64,000 nt of DNA from Telopea speciosissima (GCF_018873765.1 NC_057925.1:61764970-61828969), one strand, 5' to 3'. Shown: positions 1 to 11,048, counted from the stretch's first letter. Notes: generated by a model not told the origin, from the letters alone. Made by a program: numbers and translations.

Positions 1-506
1 TTTCATTGTGTATTTATTAATTACAAAGGGTTGAATGGAAAAAGAGGATTCCTTTAGCCAACCCTATTTTGCTATGATAAGGCTTACTTGAGTTAAGTCA
101 AGTTGAGTATTGTGCACTTAGCAATTACATCTGAAGACTTCAAGATGGTTCAATTCCCTGAGGTGGAAGATGCAAATGTCCAACACACTAGACCATCTAC
201 CCAATTATTGGTATAACCAAGCAGTTGTGATTAACATCATTTCCGCTCCTTTGATTGTGAAATTACATAATAGTAAAGACTTGGACTTGGAGGATCCAGT
301 GATGGAGTATTTACAAATTCGATCCCATTGTAATAACTGTTATTAAGAGAGCTTTTTGATAGGTTTGATGTTGGACATAGAAGAGTCTATATAAAGAAGC
401 ACTTGGGAATTTGGGCTTCCTTTAGAGTGATGTTGTTTGTCAAGGAAGTCACAGTCACAGTCACTTTAGTTCTATGGGGGAAGAAAGATGGATAATAATT
501 ACTTAC

Positions 507-1069
507 CTGTAAAAATAAACCGCCGCAAACAAGAAGACAATGTTATTGAGAACATAGCCCGACAACCCCAACACCGCTCTGTATCCAATGAGCGGAATCA
601 ACGGAGCAAACACTGAAACGATAGAAATACCAACCAGCTATTAGAACATCAAAAGAGAAGCTGACACAGTTAGAAGTTTTAATAGCTTAGAGTTACTAGA
701 TCACCCACCAGTTCGAGACAAAACATAAACGCAGATCGGAAGAAGAGGTAAGAAGGCATAGGTCTGCTCGTATTCGTATCCGCATTGTGCGATTCTTACG
801 AAATAGACACCGTCCCAGACGATACTTCCTTCGATCGCTGCTCCGATCCTCGGCCACAGCACAGAATGCACCGGGGAGAGATCTGTGGAATCCGACGTGA
901 GGCAGTTAGGGTTTAAGGAAGCAGAGGTGTCGTAAGGGCTGATCAGCGACCTCCAGAAAACCATTAAGCCCAGAAGGAGAACCCTCGAAACGACCGCAAC
1001 TCGGAAGACCAGACGTGATTCGTCGACTGCGTCAGTTTTCGCATTAATCTTTGAGGAATTCTTCGACAT
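507..1069 (-). CDS. PIGV: GPI mannosyltransferase 2 (PIG-V), 5' part, gene continues past left edge
   Basis: Two coding exons are visible: 709..1069 (start codon at 1069) and 507..612, joined in frame (ACT G | TG TTT) across GT–AG borders to give about 155 N-terminal residues. The product would be the ER enzyme that adds the second mannose to the GPI-anchor precursor. Seen: a hydrophobic first segment near residues 22–42, then the conserved luminal motif WDGVYFVRIAQCGYEYEQ followed by AFLPLLP, and a second exon rich in membrane-type residues (VFAPLIPLIGYRAVLGLSGY). That motif order is characteristic of PIG-V. The donor at 506/505 (GTAAGT) leads into an intron that fills the rest of the left edge; no further exon is seen in 1–506. 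The remaining two thirds of the protein lie outside the window. Identification is strong. Confidence 0.9.
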
Positions 1070-1521
1070 TGATTCACTTCATTGGTCGAGTTTCCTCGTC
1101 TTCAACAAAAGCTCTTCGCCTCCGCGAGAAAGATGGATAGAAAGCGTGCGAAGACGTTTTCGGACTCAGATCGATGGTCTTGATCCGCCATGAATCGGAG
1201 ATCACTCTAGAAATCGGTCATAACTCATAACGATTTGGGCTGCCGCGCATGATATCCCGATCTAGAATGGCAGGTTGGCTCTAATCACCGTCTGATTGTA
1301 CTGCACCATCGAGCGGTCACGATATTCTGATCAAAATCAACGAGGATCCATCACTGGGAGAGGATGCGCGGGTTAAACCAATATCACCAATGAGCGTAAC
1401 TTAGCAACATGCATAAGAAAGGAGCTAGGGTTTTACGCAAGAAAATAAATTGAAGCCTTAAGCCTATTTTGTTTCTTCTCTGATTTTACGTTCTCTTCCC
1501 TGGTGAAGCGAGGGTGAGAAG
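1070..1521. promoter_or_regulatory. Divergent promoter region between PIG-V and eL21
   Basis: The two start codons are 452 bp apart in opposite directions, so both 5' leaders and promoters must lie here. Seen: a telo-box-like TAGGGTTT at 1426..1433, about 90 bp before the eL21 ATG, and TTGGGCT (site-II-like) near 1225. Telo boxes with site II elements are a known signature of plant ribosomal protein promoters. No clear TATA box is visible on either strand. No other gene is seen in the interval. Confidence 0.6.
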
Positions 1522-3863
1522 ATGCCGGCTGGCCATGGTGTGCGATCAAGAACGAGAGATCTGTTCGCTCGTCCCTTCAGGAAGAAGGGTTACATTCCAT
1601 TAACGACGTATCTGAGGACATTTAAGATCGGAGATTTCGTCGATGTCAAGGTTAACGGAGCCGTTCACAAGGGTATGCCACACAAATTCTACCATGGCCG
1701 CACCGGTAGGGTCTGGAACGTCACCAAACGTGCAATTGGCGTTGAAATCAATAAGCAGGTCTCTCTAATCTTTTCCTTATATTCTCTCTCTTTTTTTCTT
1801 GTGGAAAATGGATGCTATTATTTCTGTATAGCTCCTGGTTTTTAATTTGGATTGGTATTCGCTTTTTAAGTTTCATATTTTGTTGTTGAAGAAATGGGCT
1901 GTTTTAAGTTGAGTTTGAAGTGTAGGGTAGTGGATTTAGATGTTATCGACTACCTGTGGGATCTATGAAAATTATATAAGCAAAGTCTAATTACTGATTA
2001 GTGTCCTTTAATACTGAAAAGAGCAGTTAAGACAACAAACACGTTTAGAGCTGTTTATGCAGGCACACGATTGAATAGCTAGAATTGCAGAGAAACTGAA
2101 TTACTAAATATCATAAAGGGTATAAACAAAGTTGGCCTTCCAAGCGTAGTTACTGTAATGACACTTACATCTTTTTGGGTTGTGTAACAGAGTGATTTTG
2201 GTTTACTGGCAGATCATGTGAACCTGTCCAGAAAAGTTACAGATGAGGGGGGGAGGGGGAAAGTTGTCCAGAACAATTACAGATAGGGAGAAAAAAAATC
2301 ATGTGAACATTGCCAAAGATGAAATATCAAAAAACAAGTCGTCACAACAAGCTCCTGTAATTGGAGAGTAATGACTATTCGTGTATGGTTTAGTGACAAC
2401 ACATGTGCTTTTGCTTCCATAAATCTCCCTAATCACGGGATGAAAAGTAAAAAAGATATGAAGTATTGTTTCTAACCCTTGTTCCTTTCCCAGAGATTGT
2501 ATAACTCTGAGAAAGTACAGTCAAATGGACTTTAGCATCTAAAAACTCTGGTTTTACATAGAATTTCATTTGAAGATAAGGAATGGGAGTCTCAATCAAT
2601 TTTTTCTTAATTTCTGGGAAAATATTTCTGGAATTTCTTTTAATTCTTTCTTCTATCTATATCCTGTTATTTGATGTTCGTTAAACATTATCATCATACT
2701 CCAAAATGGTCTTCAATTTGATTTGGGGTATTTTGTTCTTCATTGAGAGCATTGGATGTGGTCGCTGAGGTCATTGAGGATCCTTATTTTCACACTGGGG
2801 CATCGGTGTCCATATTCCATTCTAATGTGGTTTTGAGCAAAAATGAGTTCCCTGCCTAACCCCTGGGTAGCTATTTTTGGTAGATCAATTGTATTTTGGT
2901 GTACTTCATAACAAGTAGCATCTTACAAAAGTATCTTCTGAGTCAAATTTACTACTGTTGCTGCATAATGCACTATTATATTCATTGACAGATTCTTAAT
3001 TTATATGTTCTATTTCAAGTCTGAGAGAGTAGTATATGTAGGAATTAGAAACAAGGTCCAACCAAAAATAAGTTCAGCTAGTTGAATTATAACTAATTGG
3101 AGCACTAGGAAGATAGTTTCCATAGTCTGTTGGTCACCCTAGTCCTAGTCTGATCACTTCTTAATGATCCATTAAATAAATGGTTACCCGGTGAATTTTC
3201 TTTTGGATGATTTGGTGGGCAGTACCGTTTGTCGCATTGTACAAACACTAGGCTCATCAAAAGGATGATGGAAAGGAGCTGGTAGTATATTATACTAATT
3301 AAATTTAAAGATTTTGATTTTTGGGGGTAGGAGAATGTTTCTGTTTTTTTATTTTCCTAGAAGATAGATCCTCTTTCATGAAACCCTCTAACTGCTCCTA
3401 AGCATCTTCAAATCCTAATTAAAAACCCTGTAATGGAGTAAAGACTTTACCTACTTTGAACTTTTTGAGTCTTACATTAGAGATCAGTTGTTTGCCTATT
3501 ATAAAGTTTGGTCTGTGTGCTGGTTTGTGTGAAAGTGATTAGTGTTGATGACTTTTCATTGTTTGTTTTATTTACCTTGTGTTTTGGTGCATGTAAATGG
3601 TGCAGGTTGGACACAGAATAATCAGGAAACGAATTCATGTCCGTGTGGAGCATGTTCAGATTTCAAGGTGCGGAGAGGAACTCCGACTACGGAAGGTAAA
3701 GAACGATCAACTAAAGGCAGAGGCTAAGGCCCGAGGTGAGGTCATTAGCACAAAGAGGCAGCCAGAGGGGCCTAAACCAGGTTTCATGGTGGAAGGTGCA
3801 ACTTTGGAAACTGTGACCCCCATCCCCTATGATGTTGTTAATGATCTAAAAGGTGGTTACTAG
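1522..3863 (+). CDS. RPL21: 60S ribosomal protein eL21
   Basis: Exons 1522..1758 and 3606..3863, phase 0 at the junction (Q79|V80), give a 164-aa basic protein, the length I recall as usual for plant eL21. It is a structural protein of the cytosolic large subunit. Seen: N-terminus [20 protein letters not shown], the [20 protein letters not shown] and [19 protein letters not shown] blocks in exon 1, and [14 protein letters not shown] with a lysine-rich tail ending DLKGGY in exon 2. Start choice follows the conserved N-terminus and the leader GAAG before ATG. The 1847-bp intron is long for such a short gene; I see no coding content in it. The 3' UTR probably runs to about 4060. Expression is expected to be constitutive and growth-linked, in line with the telo-box upstream. 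Confidence 0.97.
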
Positions 3864-4140
3864 GTCAGCAGTTCATTTTTGCCCTTGTTTCGGTTTTTGT
3901 TTTGGTATTCTTGGACCCCTGCTGGGATTTAGAAACTTTAGATCTGAGTTTTGTTTACATTTATGATTGTTTTTTAGTAAACAAGAATATCTGATTCGTT
4001 TATCTATGAGTTAGAAATGCAAGTTGAAGCCCTTCTCTTCGAGATCTTGAAGGGTAATTTTTATTGTAGGAAGATTCTCTCTATTATGATGGCCCTGTGG
4101 AATGCTTTAGCAACAATTCAATTTGTTGTACTGTTTGATG

Positions 4141-5038
4141 TAAGGGTGTCAATTTGGGATCGGAACCGGGAACCTTCCCAATACCGTCCCGCTAAAACCC
4201 GGTACCAAACTGTCCCGTTAGTAAATGGGACAGTACTAGTATTTGATTTTGGTACCGAATGATAAATGGGACGGGACGGTTCTAGGACGGGATTTCCAAC
4301 GGTATTAGTACCGAAATACCAATTAAGTATTGGATGGTATCGAAACTACTAGTACCGTTTAAAAAGAAAGAGTATATAAGATCTTTTTTTTTTTTTTTAA
4401 AAAAAGGTATAAGAATTACAACTCATTAGGGTTTCACTAATTGCCTTTTGAATATGAAGAGGAACAACAGGTCAATAGTCATAGCTTGAAGTCTCTCCTC
4501 ACGGAATCTGCTACAGTGATACTCCATCTTCCTTCCTCCCTTGACCAATTACATCTATCAGGTTCTTTGTTTTTGCACTTCGTACTTTGTACCATACTAT
4601 CATGTGACGTGTGATAAGTAGAGTTTTGTTTGGGAAAATCAAAGAGGAAACACAACAGGATTCTTCCATTTTGTAGGATTTCTTTAGATTTAAAAAAATG
4701 AAAAGCTTATTACATGTGATCTTTGAGAGTTTGAAGAAGTAAAACTATGATTTCATAATTTAAATACACAACTTAGATTTCATGATAGTGAAAAAATTCC
4801 ACAACACTAATAAACCTGCCTTGTTATAAAAAAAATTAAACTTCTTCTCCTTTTTTCTACAGTGCCTAGAACCGTTTAAGAATCGGTACCGTCCCGTCCT
4901 GGTAGTAATCGGGATTGGGATTTAGATTTGGTCTCGTTAACTAAATGGGACAGTACTGAAATTGGTACTTTTGGTATTGGTATCGCTATCGGTACCGTCC
5001 CATCCCAAGTATCGGAACCGTCCCAATTGACACCCTTA
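4141..5038. mobile_element. Non-autonomous hAT-type element with 8-bp TSD (copy 1)
   Basis: The ends are inverted: TAAGGGTGTCAATT at 4141 and AATTGACACCCTTA ending at 5038, perfect over 14 bp and then imperfect (GGGA/CGG tracts) further inward. The flanks carry an exact 8-bp direct repeat, GTTTGATG, at 4133..4140 and 5039..5046, the target size of hAT transposases. Both arms (about 4141–4345 and 4862–5038) are built of GGTACCGTCCC-like, partly palindromic repeats, so the DNA can fold back. No transposase reading frame is present; the interior is AT-rich. It sits just downstream of the eL21 3' end. Confidence 0.9.
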
Positions 5039-5046
5039 GTTTGATG

Positions 5047-6270
5047 GAGAGAGAGAGATGAGCTTTTAGTTTCTGTCATGTCTTCAGTTTGTATACTCAA
5101 TACCGTTTACCTTCTAGCAGGGGGGTCCTCTCTGTTCTTGGCTCGCTTTGATGCATGTTGGCCTCTCCTGTTAGCTAGTTTGGCTGGAACGTCTTCCGTA
5201 TGTATATCTTCTTATTTATTACCGTAAATAATGCATGATGAACACATGTCAGGGCTGCATTTGCAAATGCCTGAGTTTGAGTTTTGAGGGTTGCCATTTT
5301 GCTCAAAACTGCCAAAGGTTCTGACCAACTCCAAAGTCACCTCTCACCAGCACTGGGTAATTGCTCCTTTTATTATGGAGACATAATTCATCAATTTCAC
5401 AATAAGATTATAGAGTGAAATCGGTGAATGGTTATAAAATGTGGAAGAAATTATTGGAGTAGCGGCTGTTGACCATGTGAAATAGATTGTTTGTTATGAG
5501 AAGTGAAGAAGTTTTGATAGAAAATGGAAGAGGGTTGCAGAGGCTGGTTTGACAGGGAATGAATCGTTATTCACTTCTCTGAGTGTTTTTTTTATATTTT
5601 CTTATATCTTTATCAACTATTTTATAATTTAGTTATTGAACCGAGAATGGTGAGGAGAGAATCTCTTCAGACCTCCCCTATTGAAAGGGAAAGGGTTTTT
5701 GAAGATGAGATGTAGGAAACACCTACTCACATAAACTTTTTATATCATTTTTTTTAAGAGAGAAAAATTAAAAAATTCCAATGCATGTGGGCATTCCATA
5801 AACCTCATGTTTAGAGAGACTTTTTCCTTAATGAAATCAATCAGTAAGTAAACAAGAAATAAAAATATTAGAAAATCCAAAAAAAGAGATCACAATTTCA
5901 ACATGAAAAACTCAATTCAATTAAGTCATATCCAAACTAAATGAGGTCAGTTATATGAATTATTTTTCACCAATCAACTTTTAATTCCTAGCTAGTGCTT
6001 CAAGCTGAAAATATAATCCCCTCTCTGGCATTGCATGCACTAATCTAAATCTGAATGACGAACAGGTCCTCTCACTAAATGGAGTGTTTGCGTTATTGAA
6101 AGATGAAATTAAGGTTGAGTTTAATATTGATGATTATATTCACTAAATGACTTGTGCGTGTGTGAGGGTCAATGAGAGCGCGTACATTGACATCATGGGT
6201 GTGGGTGGTACACCCCTGTTTTGACTGGGTTAAGTTGGATCTTCCAGCTCCCGCCACGATTGGAGGAGAG
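5047..6270. other. AT-rich spacer without recognised gene
   Basis: No exon with a recognisable protein, RNA gene or intact transposon is seen. The sequence is low-complexity and AT-rich, with short reading frames only. Confidence 0.5.
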
Positions 6271-6277
6271 CTGAATT

Positions 6278-6392
6278 GGTTTGGGGAGGGTCATAATGTA
6301 TGCAGCCTTACCCCTACTTCTATAGAGAGGTTGTTTCTAGATTCGAACCATGACCATTTGGTCACAATGGATCAACCTTGGGGCCTTTTAAT
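6278..6392 (-). mobile_element. tRNA-derived SINE fragment
   Basis: Read on the minus strand it holds the promoter-like head (…CCAAATGGTCATGGTTCGAATC, with a B-box GGTTCGAATC) followed by AGAAACAACCTCTC…GTAAGGCTGCATACATT…CCTCCCC. This order is the widespread plant tRNA-derived SINE type. Related copies lie at 27541..27660 (−), 30812..30915 (−) and 24392..24515 (+). Confidence 0.75.
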
Positions 6393-6446
6393 TGTATTAA
6401 TTTTCTCCTGAAAATTAGCATTAATTGTATATATATATAAAGGGAA

Positions 6447-6620
6447 AGAGAACGCTACCTAGTCGCATGTGATGTGTGGTCCCCTGCACCCAAACAAGGG
6501 CCGTGCAAAATGACTGTCGCACCCTCATGGAAAGGTAAAAATCCTTGACAGCATGATGGTCATTTCGTGTGGCCCTGTGCCTAGGCACAAGGGTTGCGCA
6601 CCACACGGAACCAAAACTGT
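6447..6620. repeat. Degenerate hairpin MITE
   Basis: Begins GAGAACGCTACCTAGTC, the same start as the better preserved copy at 6998. It holds an internal inverted pair, AGGGCCGTGCAAAATGAC near 6497 and GTCATTTCGTGTGGCCCT near 6567. The outer right end is not preserved. The following 6640–6890 stretch is a string of degenerate TATCGGTATC-like units with no gene. Confidence 0.55.
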
Positions 6621-6997
6621 TAGGCCGGCCTTCACCATGGTTAATTTGAGGTATCAATATTGTATCACCTGTATCGGATGATATGTATCGATTTTGCAAG
6701 TAACCGATCCTAATACTGTGTGATACCATATCGGTGACACGATATAGACAAAGGGTAAAATGATTATAAAAAAAACACATTTTTAAAGGAGATTCAGGGG
6801 TAAATTTGTCCGATACGACGATCCATTCTAGATACCATATCGATTTTGTAGGTGACCAATAACCGATCCGATATTGTGCACTAAAACCATAGGACTTAGT
6901 TTCTTTACTTGTGCCACTCTAAATCCACCAAAATTTGGAAGGGAAAGGAGTATGCAGAGTTTAGATAACCATCATCACTTCTCTCTAGGGAGATCAA

Positions 6998-7176
6998 GAG
7001 AACGCTACCTAGTCCTGCGCTTAGCAAGGTGACCACGCCAAGACACAGAACCGCCTTGTGGCGCCTAGAAATGACCACCTTGCCCCATGTAAAGGTGAAT
7101 TTTCCAGGCGTCCCAAGGTGGTTCTATGTCTGGGAGTGATCGTCACGCAAGGCACACGACCAGGTAGCTTTCTATT
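6998..7176. repeat. Hairpin MITE, GCTACCTAGTC-ended
   Basis: The left arm reads GAGAACGCTACCTAGTCCTG. The right arm, reverse complemented, reads GAAAGCTACCTGGTCGTGTG, and the match continues inward (TTAGCAAGGTGACC / CTTGCGTGACG). This is a foldback element of about 180 bp without coding capacity. No certain target duplication was found. Confidence 0.65.
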
Positions 7177-7880
7177 CCCCAACTTTTAATTATAAAATAA
7201 AAAAGAAGAAAAGAGTAGACACGTTGCCAAGGTGCCAGCATTTGTCATCCTCTCTCCTGCCCTTTAGGAAAAGTCTCCCTTGCCGTTGCCGTCCTATGTC
7301 TAGCCTTGTGATTTATGCATGTCGCTAACTTACTGAAAGCTGGTGACATACTCAACCCTCTCCCCCCAAAAAAAAAAATTTTGTTTTTTTTTTTTTTTTC
7401 GAGGATGGGGAAGAAGTTTGGGGCTTAATAACAATATCTAAAGCATCAAGCATCAATAACACATTTAAGTGGCTTGTCTAGAAGAAGGTATTGCTATACA
7501 TCAAATAATGCATATCCAAGAAATTAGGCCTTGGTGTAAACTTAAACGACCAAAAGTTTTCAAAAGATATGGTGTGAGAAGTATATACAAAGAAAGGAAC
7601 CAAAGGAACCATGTTCTCAAGCAAAGAGACTCAGTCAATTTTTAAAACAAGCTAAGTAGGTGAGTCAAGGATAACAAGATACTTTGATTGAAGTCACTTT
7701 CAATCTTCTCTTTCTTTACATTTATAATTAGAGATTGGCTTCATTTTTTAAAGTAATGTCTGCTTTTACTTAATAATCTCTATACAGTATCAAATTAAAG
7801 TAGATCTTGAGGCCTCTTAACTTCTTTTTATATACAGAAGAGAAGTCGATCTGAAATGTACACCAAATTGAAGTTGAAAG
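7177..7880. promoter_or_regulatory. Spacer and promoter upstream of the defensin-like gene
   Basis: AT-rich spacer with an A/T homopolymer block at about 7370–7400. A TATA-like TTTTTATATACAG lies at 7825–7837, about 50 bp before the ATG at 7881, and would place transcription start just upstream of the short leader. Nothing else is recognised. Confidence 0.45.
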
Positions 7881-8241
7881 ATGAAGATCTCCTACAGCCT
7901 ATTCTTTCTCTTCACCTTGCTTCTCCTCTCATCAGGTCAGGATTATTTGATTTCATTACTTACAGAACTATCAATCTATCCCTTAACAAATATGAGTTTG
8001 TGAATTTTTTATTTTTTATTTCTCTTTTTTTTGTGTGACAGTTGATGAAGCTGTGGGTGCAGAGGATCGAGCAAATGCAATTAGACTTCCAGAGCATACA
8101 TGCCATAAGAAAATGGACTCCACAGAGAGTTGTGATTCACAGAAATGCATGAACCAGTGTTCTGAAGAACCCAATGGTGTGGGGAAGTGCCAAAACACCA
8201 TCTGTGTTTGCACATATTATTGTAATCAACCACCTGTGTGA
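7881..8241 (+). CDS. Defensin-like secreted cysteine-rich peptide (DEFL)
   Basis: Exons 7881..7935 and 8042..8241, joined at G|TT (GT–AG), encode 84 residues. Residues 1–18 are a signal peptide (MKISYSLFFLFTLLLLSS). The mature part has eight cysteines at about 39, 49, 54, 58, 68, 73, 75 and 79, with spacing C-x9-C-x4-C-x3-C-x9-C-x4-C-x-C-x3-C. The CxxxC and CxC pairs are the cysteine-stabilised alpha-beta signature. An intron right after the signal peptide is the usual DEFL gene structure. The start at 7881 was chosen because it opens the signal peptide; an ATG at 7856 in another frame gives no such peptide. Such peptides act outside the cell in defence or reproductive signalling; which applies here cannot be told. 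No second copy is seen in the window. Confidence 0.85.
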
Positions 8242-8641
8242 AGTGTAATAGGCAATGAATGCTTTAATCCCCAACCCAGAATCTTCTTCTTATCATTTGG
8301 TAAGTGGTAACAATATTTTCTTTGAAAGCAAGTTCCCTTGTGTGTTTGACTTTAAATTACAATCTTCAATAGAAATGGCAAAAGTTTTCCTTCATCTGTG
8401 GAGAAAGCTAGAAGATTTCTCTCACCAATGGTGATATGACCATGTGATTGGATTCCTACGTTTTAATAAACTCTCACTCTCTATTGTACAAGGTCGAAAA
8501 CATCTCTCCCTAATCCAATAAAATGGGGGTCGATGGCATTGATGAGGCGATACTTTTTTCAATGTGAGTGAAAGAAAACTTGGTCTAATGATTGTTAGGA
8601 AAAAGGTTCTTTGAGCCGCCAGGGGAGGGTACGCTGTCACC

Positions 8642-8661
8642 GTCTCTCTCTCTCTCTCTCA
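8642..8661. repeat. (TC)n microsatellite
   Basis: A run of TC dinucleotides lies directly left of the LINE remnant at 8674. Confidence 0.8.
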
Positions 8662-8673
8662 TATGAAATGACC

Positions 8674-8974
8674 TCATTGCCTTCCCATAAGAACTGGGGA
8701 ACTGGGCCGGGCAGAGAACTGGAGGTGATAAAGATCCCATCCCATGACTTCATGTCCCACAAAATCAAGATGTTGGCTCGTTAGAAAAGAAGAAGAAGAT
8801 TTCGTTGCCTTCTTAGCTAGGAGATCGGCGACCATATTAGCCTGATGATAATTGTGAGAAATATTCCATATAATGGATCTCATGTAAGGCTAGAGAGCAA
8901 AACATCTAATTATAAAAGAACCACGAAACCTTTGAAGACCTAATTGCCTTTGCAAGAGTAGTCAAGTTAGTATC
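8674..8974 (-). pseudogene. LINE RNase H domain remnant
   Basis: On the minus strand the frame reads …IIWNISHNYHQANMVADLLAKKA, the typical end of the RNase H domain carried by plant L1-type LINEs (histidine block, then VADxLAKKA). Upstream (about 8885–8974 reversed) RLLIDTNLTTLAKAI-like sequence continues the domain, interrupted by a stop. No reverse transcriptase part is present. The fragment is split from its further upstream part by the small insertion at 8990..9041. Confidence 0.7.
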
Positions 8975-8989
8975 AATCAAAAGCCTCTG

Positions 8990-9041
8990 GTTGTACACAT
9001 GCTTATCATCAGTAAATTCATTCCTTACCAAAAAAAAAAAT
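8990..9041 (+). mobile_element. 52-bp severely 5'-truncated LINE tail with 15-bp TSD
   Basis: The segment ends CCTTACC plus an 11-base A run, a common LINE 3' tail. The 15-bp sequence AATCAAAAGCCTCTG occurs at 8975..8989 and again, exactly, at 9042..9056, directly flanking it. This is a target-primed insertion into the older antisense LINE fragment. Confidence 0.8.
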
Positions 9042-9479
9042 AATCAAAAGCCTCTGAATACCCTTATATTTGGTCAATTCCATGCGAACTGATAGCCCGA
9101 CCAGTCCAATTCAGTCCAGTTCTCAATCATTCACTTTGCTAGGGTTAGATTGGATCTCAGTTTAAAATCGTCCTCGGTCATTTGGCCCATACCTAACTTG
9201 GCCTGGGAAATCTTGGCATAGGTTCAAATTCAGCCCAAATTATTGGTCCCACAGCCAACCAGTCCATGCATGATGGATGCGGCAACCTATTGAGGCCAGG
9301 ACCAAAATTTTATATCAATTGGCTGGGCTTGGGGTGGGCCAAGAGTAATCCTATAGGCCTAAATTACCTCTTTGGGCCTCAAAACAAAACCCGACTTGTT
9401 GGAAGCCCATTCTAGTGGGTCCAATATTTGAGGTCAGGCTCCGTAGAACTTTCGCAAATAATAACTAGGTCTAGGGAGA

Positions 9480-9656
9480 GGATCTTTATCACCTTCAGTT
9501 CTCTGTCCGGCCCAGTTCCCTAGTTCCTATAACAGGGGGGGTTGGAATGATCACCCTACCCCTGCCCAAATACTATGCCCTGGTGGGGTTCACCACCCCC
9601 TATTAGAGGAACTGGAGAACTGGGCCGGGCAGAGAACTGGAGGAGATATTTTTCCT
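9480..9656. repeat. Hairpin MITE, with a matching half copy at 8691..8737
   Basis: The left arm starts GGATCTTTATCACC. The right arm (about 9605–9656) is its inverted counterpart (GGAACTGGAGAACTGGGCCG, GGGCAGAGAACTGGAGG). A third copy of the arm, 8691..8737, is inverted relative to 9480..9526 and matches it with 3 differences in 47 bases, so the 8691–9526 stretch is itself bounded by a 47-bp inverted repeat. Confidence 0.7.
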
Positions 9657-10079
9657 GAGGTCATGTGAGATGCCTTTGGGACATGTTGATTTCATTTTGA
9701 GTAATTTTGTATTTCTCTATGGTAAGTATCTTGCTGTTTGCAATGCCAAAGATGAGAAACCTATCATAATGTGACTTTCTTGTAATTGGATAATGCCTAG
9801 ATGCTAATTCGTGTTTTTTTTTTCCCTATTTATTGTATTTCTGTTGACCTTTAGTGACAAATATTACATAAGTTTTTATTTTATTTACGTTTTGAATTTT
9901 TTTATCATTTCGTTGTATTTGTGCGATTTCATTTCATTTCCACTTGCAATCAGAGGAAACCAAAAGGAAATACTCCTGACTTCTTGATATATGGCTTTTA
10001 AATGATACCTTTGAAGATTCAAAGGTTATAGCATCTCTCAACAGGGCGAGCAGAGATTATACTCATCTCTAGATTATTC

Positions 10080-10312
10080 CCATTATCCATGACAATGTTC
10101 GGATAGCAACATCTTTTCGTGTATGTTCTTTCTCTTATATTTTCAGGACTAGCAATGGTATTGTTGATAGCCTGGCCAGGAAGGTCTTGTAAATCTCGTG
10201 TAAGACATAATGACCAAATTCACTCCTTGACTCCATGAACTTTGTGTTTAGGATGCTTTAGGTTACCCACAAGTTCGCTCTCAATAAATCATTTAATTAC
10301 AAAAAAAAAAAA
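10080..10312 (+). mobile_element. LINE 3' end (RNase H tail plus poly(A))
   Basis: The plus strand reads TSNGIVDSLARKVL then a stop near 10190, the C-terminal edge of a LINE RNase H domain. About 110 bp of 3' UTR follows, closed by AATTAC plus an A run at about 10298–10311. The rest of the element is missing or unrecognisable to the left. Confidence 0.65.
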
Positions 10313-10918
10313 AGATACCTTGATTAGCTAGTTTTCTTTTTGTGCTAGTTAATGCTATCCTAAAGTAAATATCATTAATGAGATCCCTTAATTATTTTTT
10401 ACAATATTGTATCCTAAGGTGCTAAAAACTATAATGCTTTGAGGATGTATTATATATATATAAAAGTTTTCATTGAATCTTCTCCATGGTTCAATGGCAA
10501 TTCAATTGTAGCCCCTATAGAGTACTCAAAATCAGGATCATTCAACTCATTAGCTTCCACCACCCCAAGGATCCGCTAGAACTGCAACTGCAATTGTTGT
10601 CAAAGACTCAACCACATCAAGGCAAAAGTGAAGATGAAACATGTGTGTTTAACAAAGGAGATTGAAGCTATTTTATTTTTCAGAATTTCAGATCCAATTA
10701 GAGAGAGATGGCTAAGTGATTGTTCTTACAATAATCAAACGCAATATCAAGGCAGAGGGAGGGGGAGACGGGGAGGGTGGAGCAAAGTGGTCAGGTTAGG
10801 TTACAGCGAGGGTAGGGGGATGGGTTGGGTGAGTTGGGTTTGCAGCAGGGAGTGGGGGCTGGTGGAATTGCAGGAGGAGAAGGAATGGTGATGTGAGTCC
10901 TGTTAGTTTTTTATATGG
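10313..10918. other. Spacer without recognised gene
   Basis: AT-rich left half, with a G-rich stretch at about 10750–10890. No protein family is recognised in any frame. Confidence 0.4.
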
Positions 10919-11048
10919 GAGAATGTTCTCTGTGCCGCAGCGCAGGCTGCGCCCAGGCACATGGGTTTGCCACTCAGGGGGCAGGGTGGTCATTGCGCCC
11001 ACCCCCATGTGCCTGGGCGCAGTCAGTGCTACAACACAGAGAATTGTG
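10919..11048. repeat. Hairpin MITE (CTCTGTGC-ended family)
   Basis: Outer ends read TTCTCTGTGCCGCAGC and, inverted, TTCTCTGTGTTGTAGC. The inner arms CTGCGCCCAGGCACATGGG and CCCATGTGCCTGGGCGCAG are perfect complements. The loop is about 30 bases. Related copies: 29857..29990, 51950..52075, 52684..52806. Confidence 0.75.

Noticed and set aside
1759-3605. Possible intronic snoRNA in the eL21 intron
   Set aside because: I found no pair of C and D boxes with a closing stem; absence is not proven by eye.
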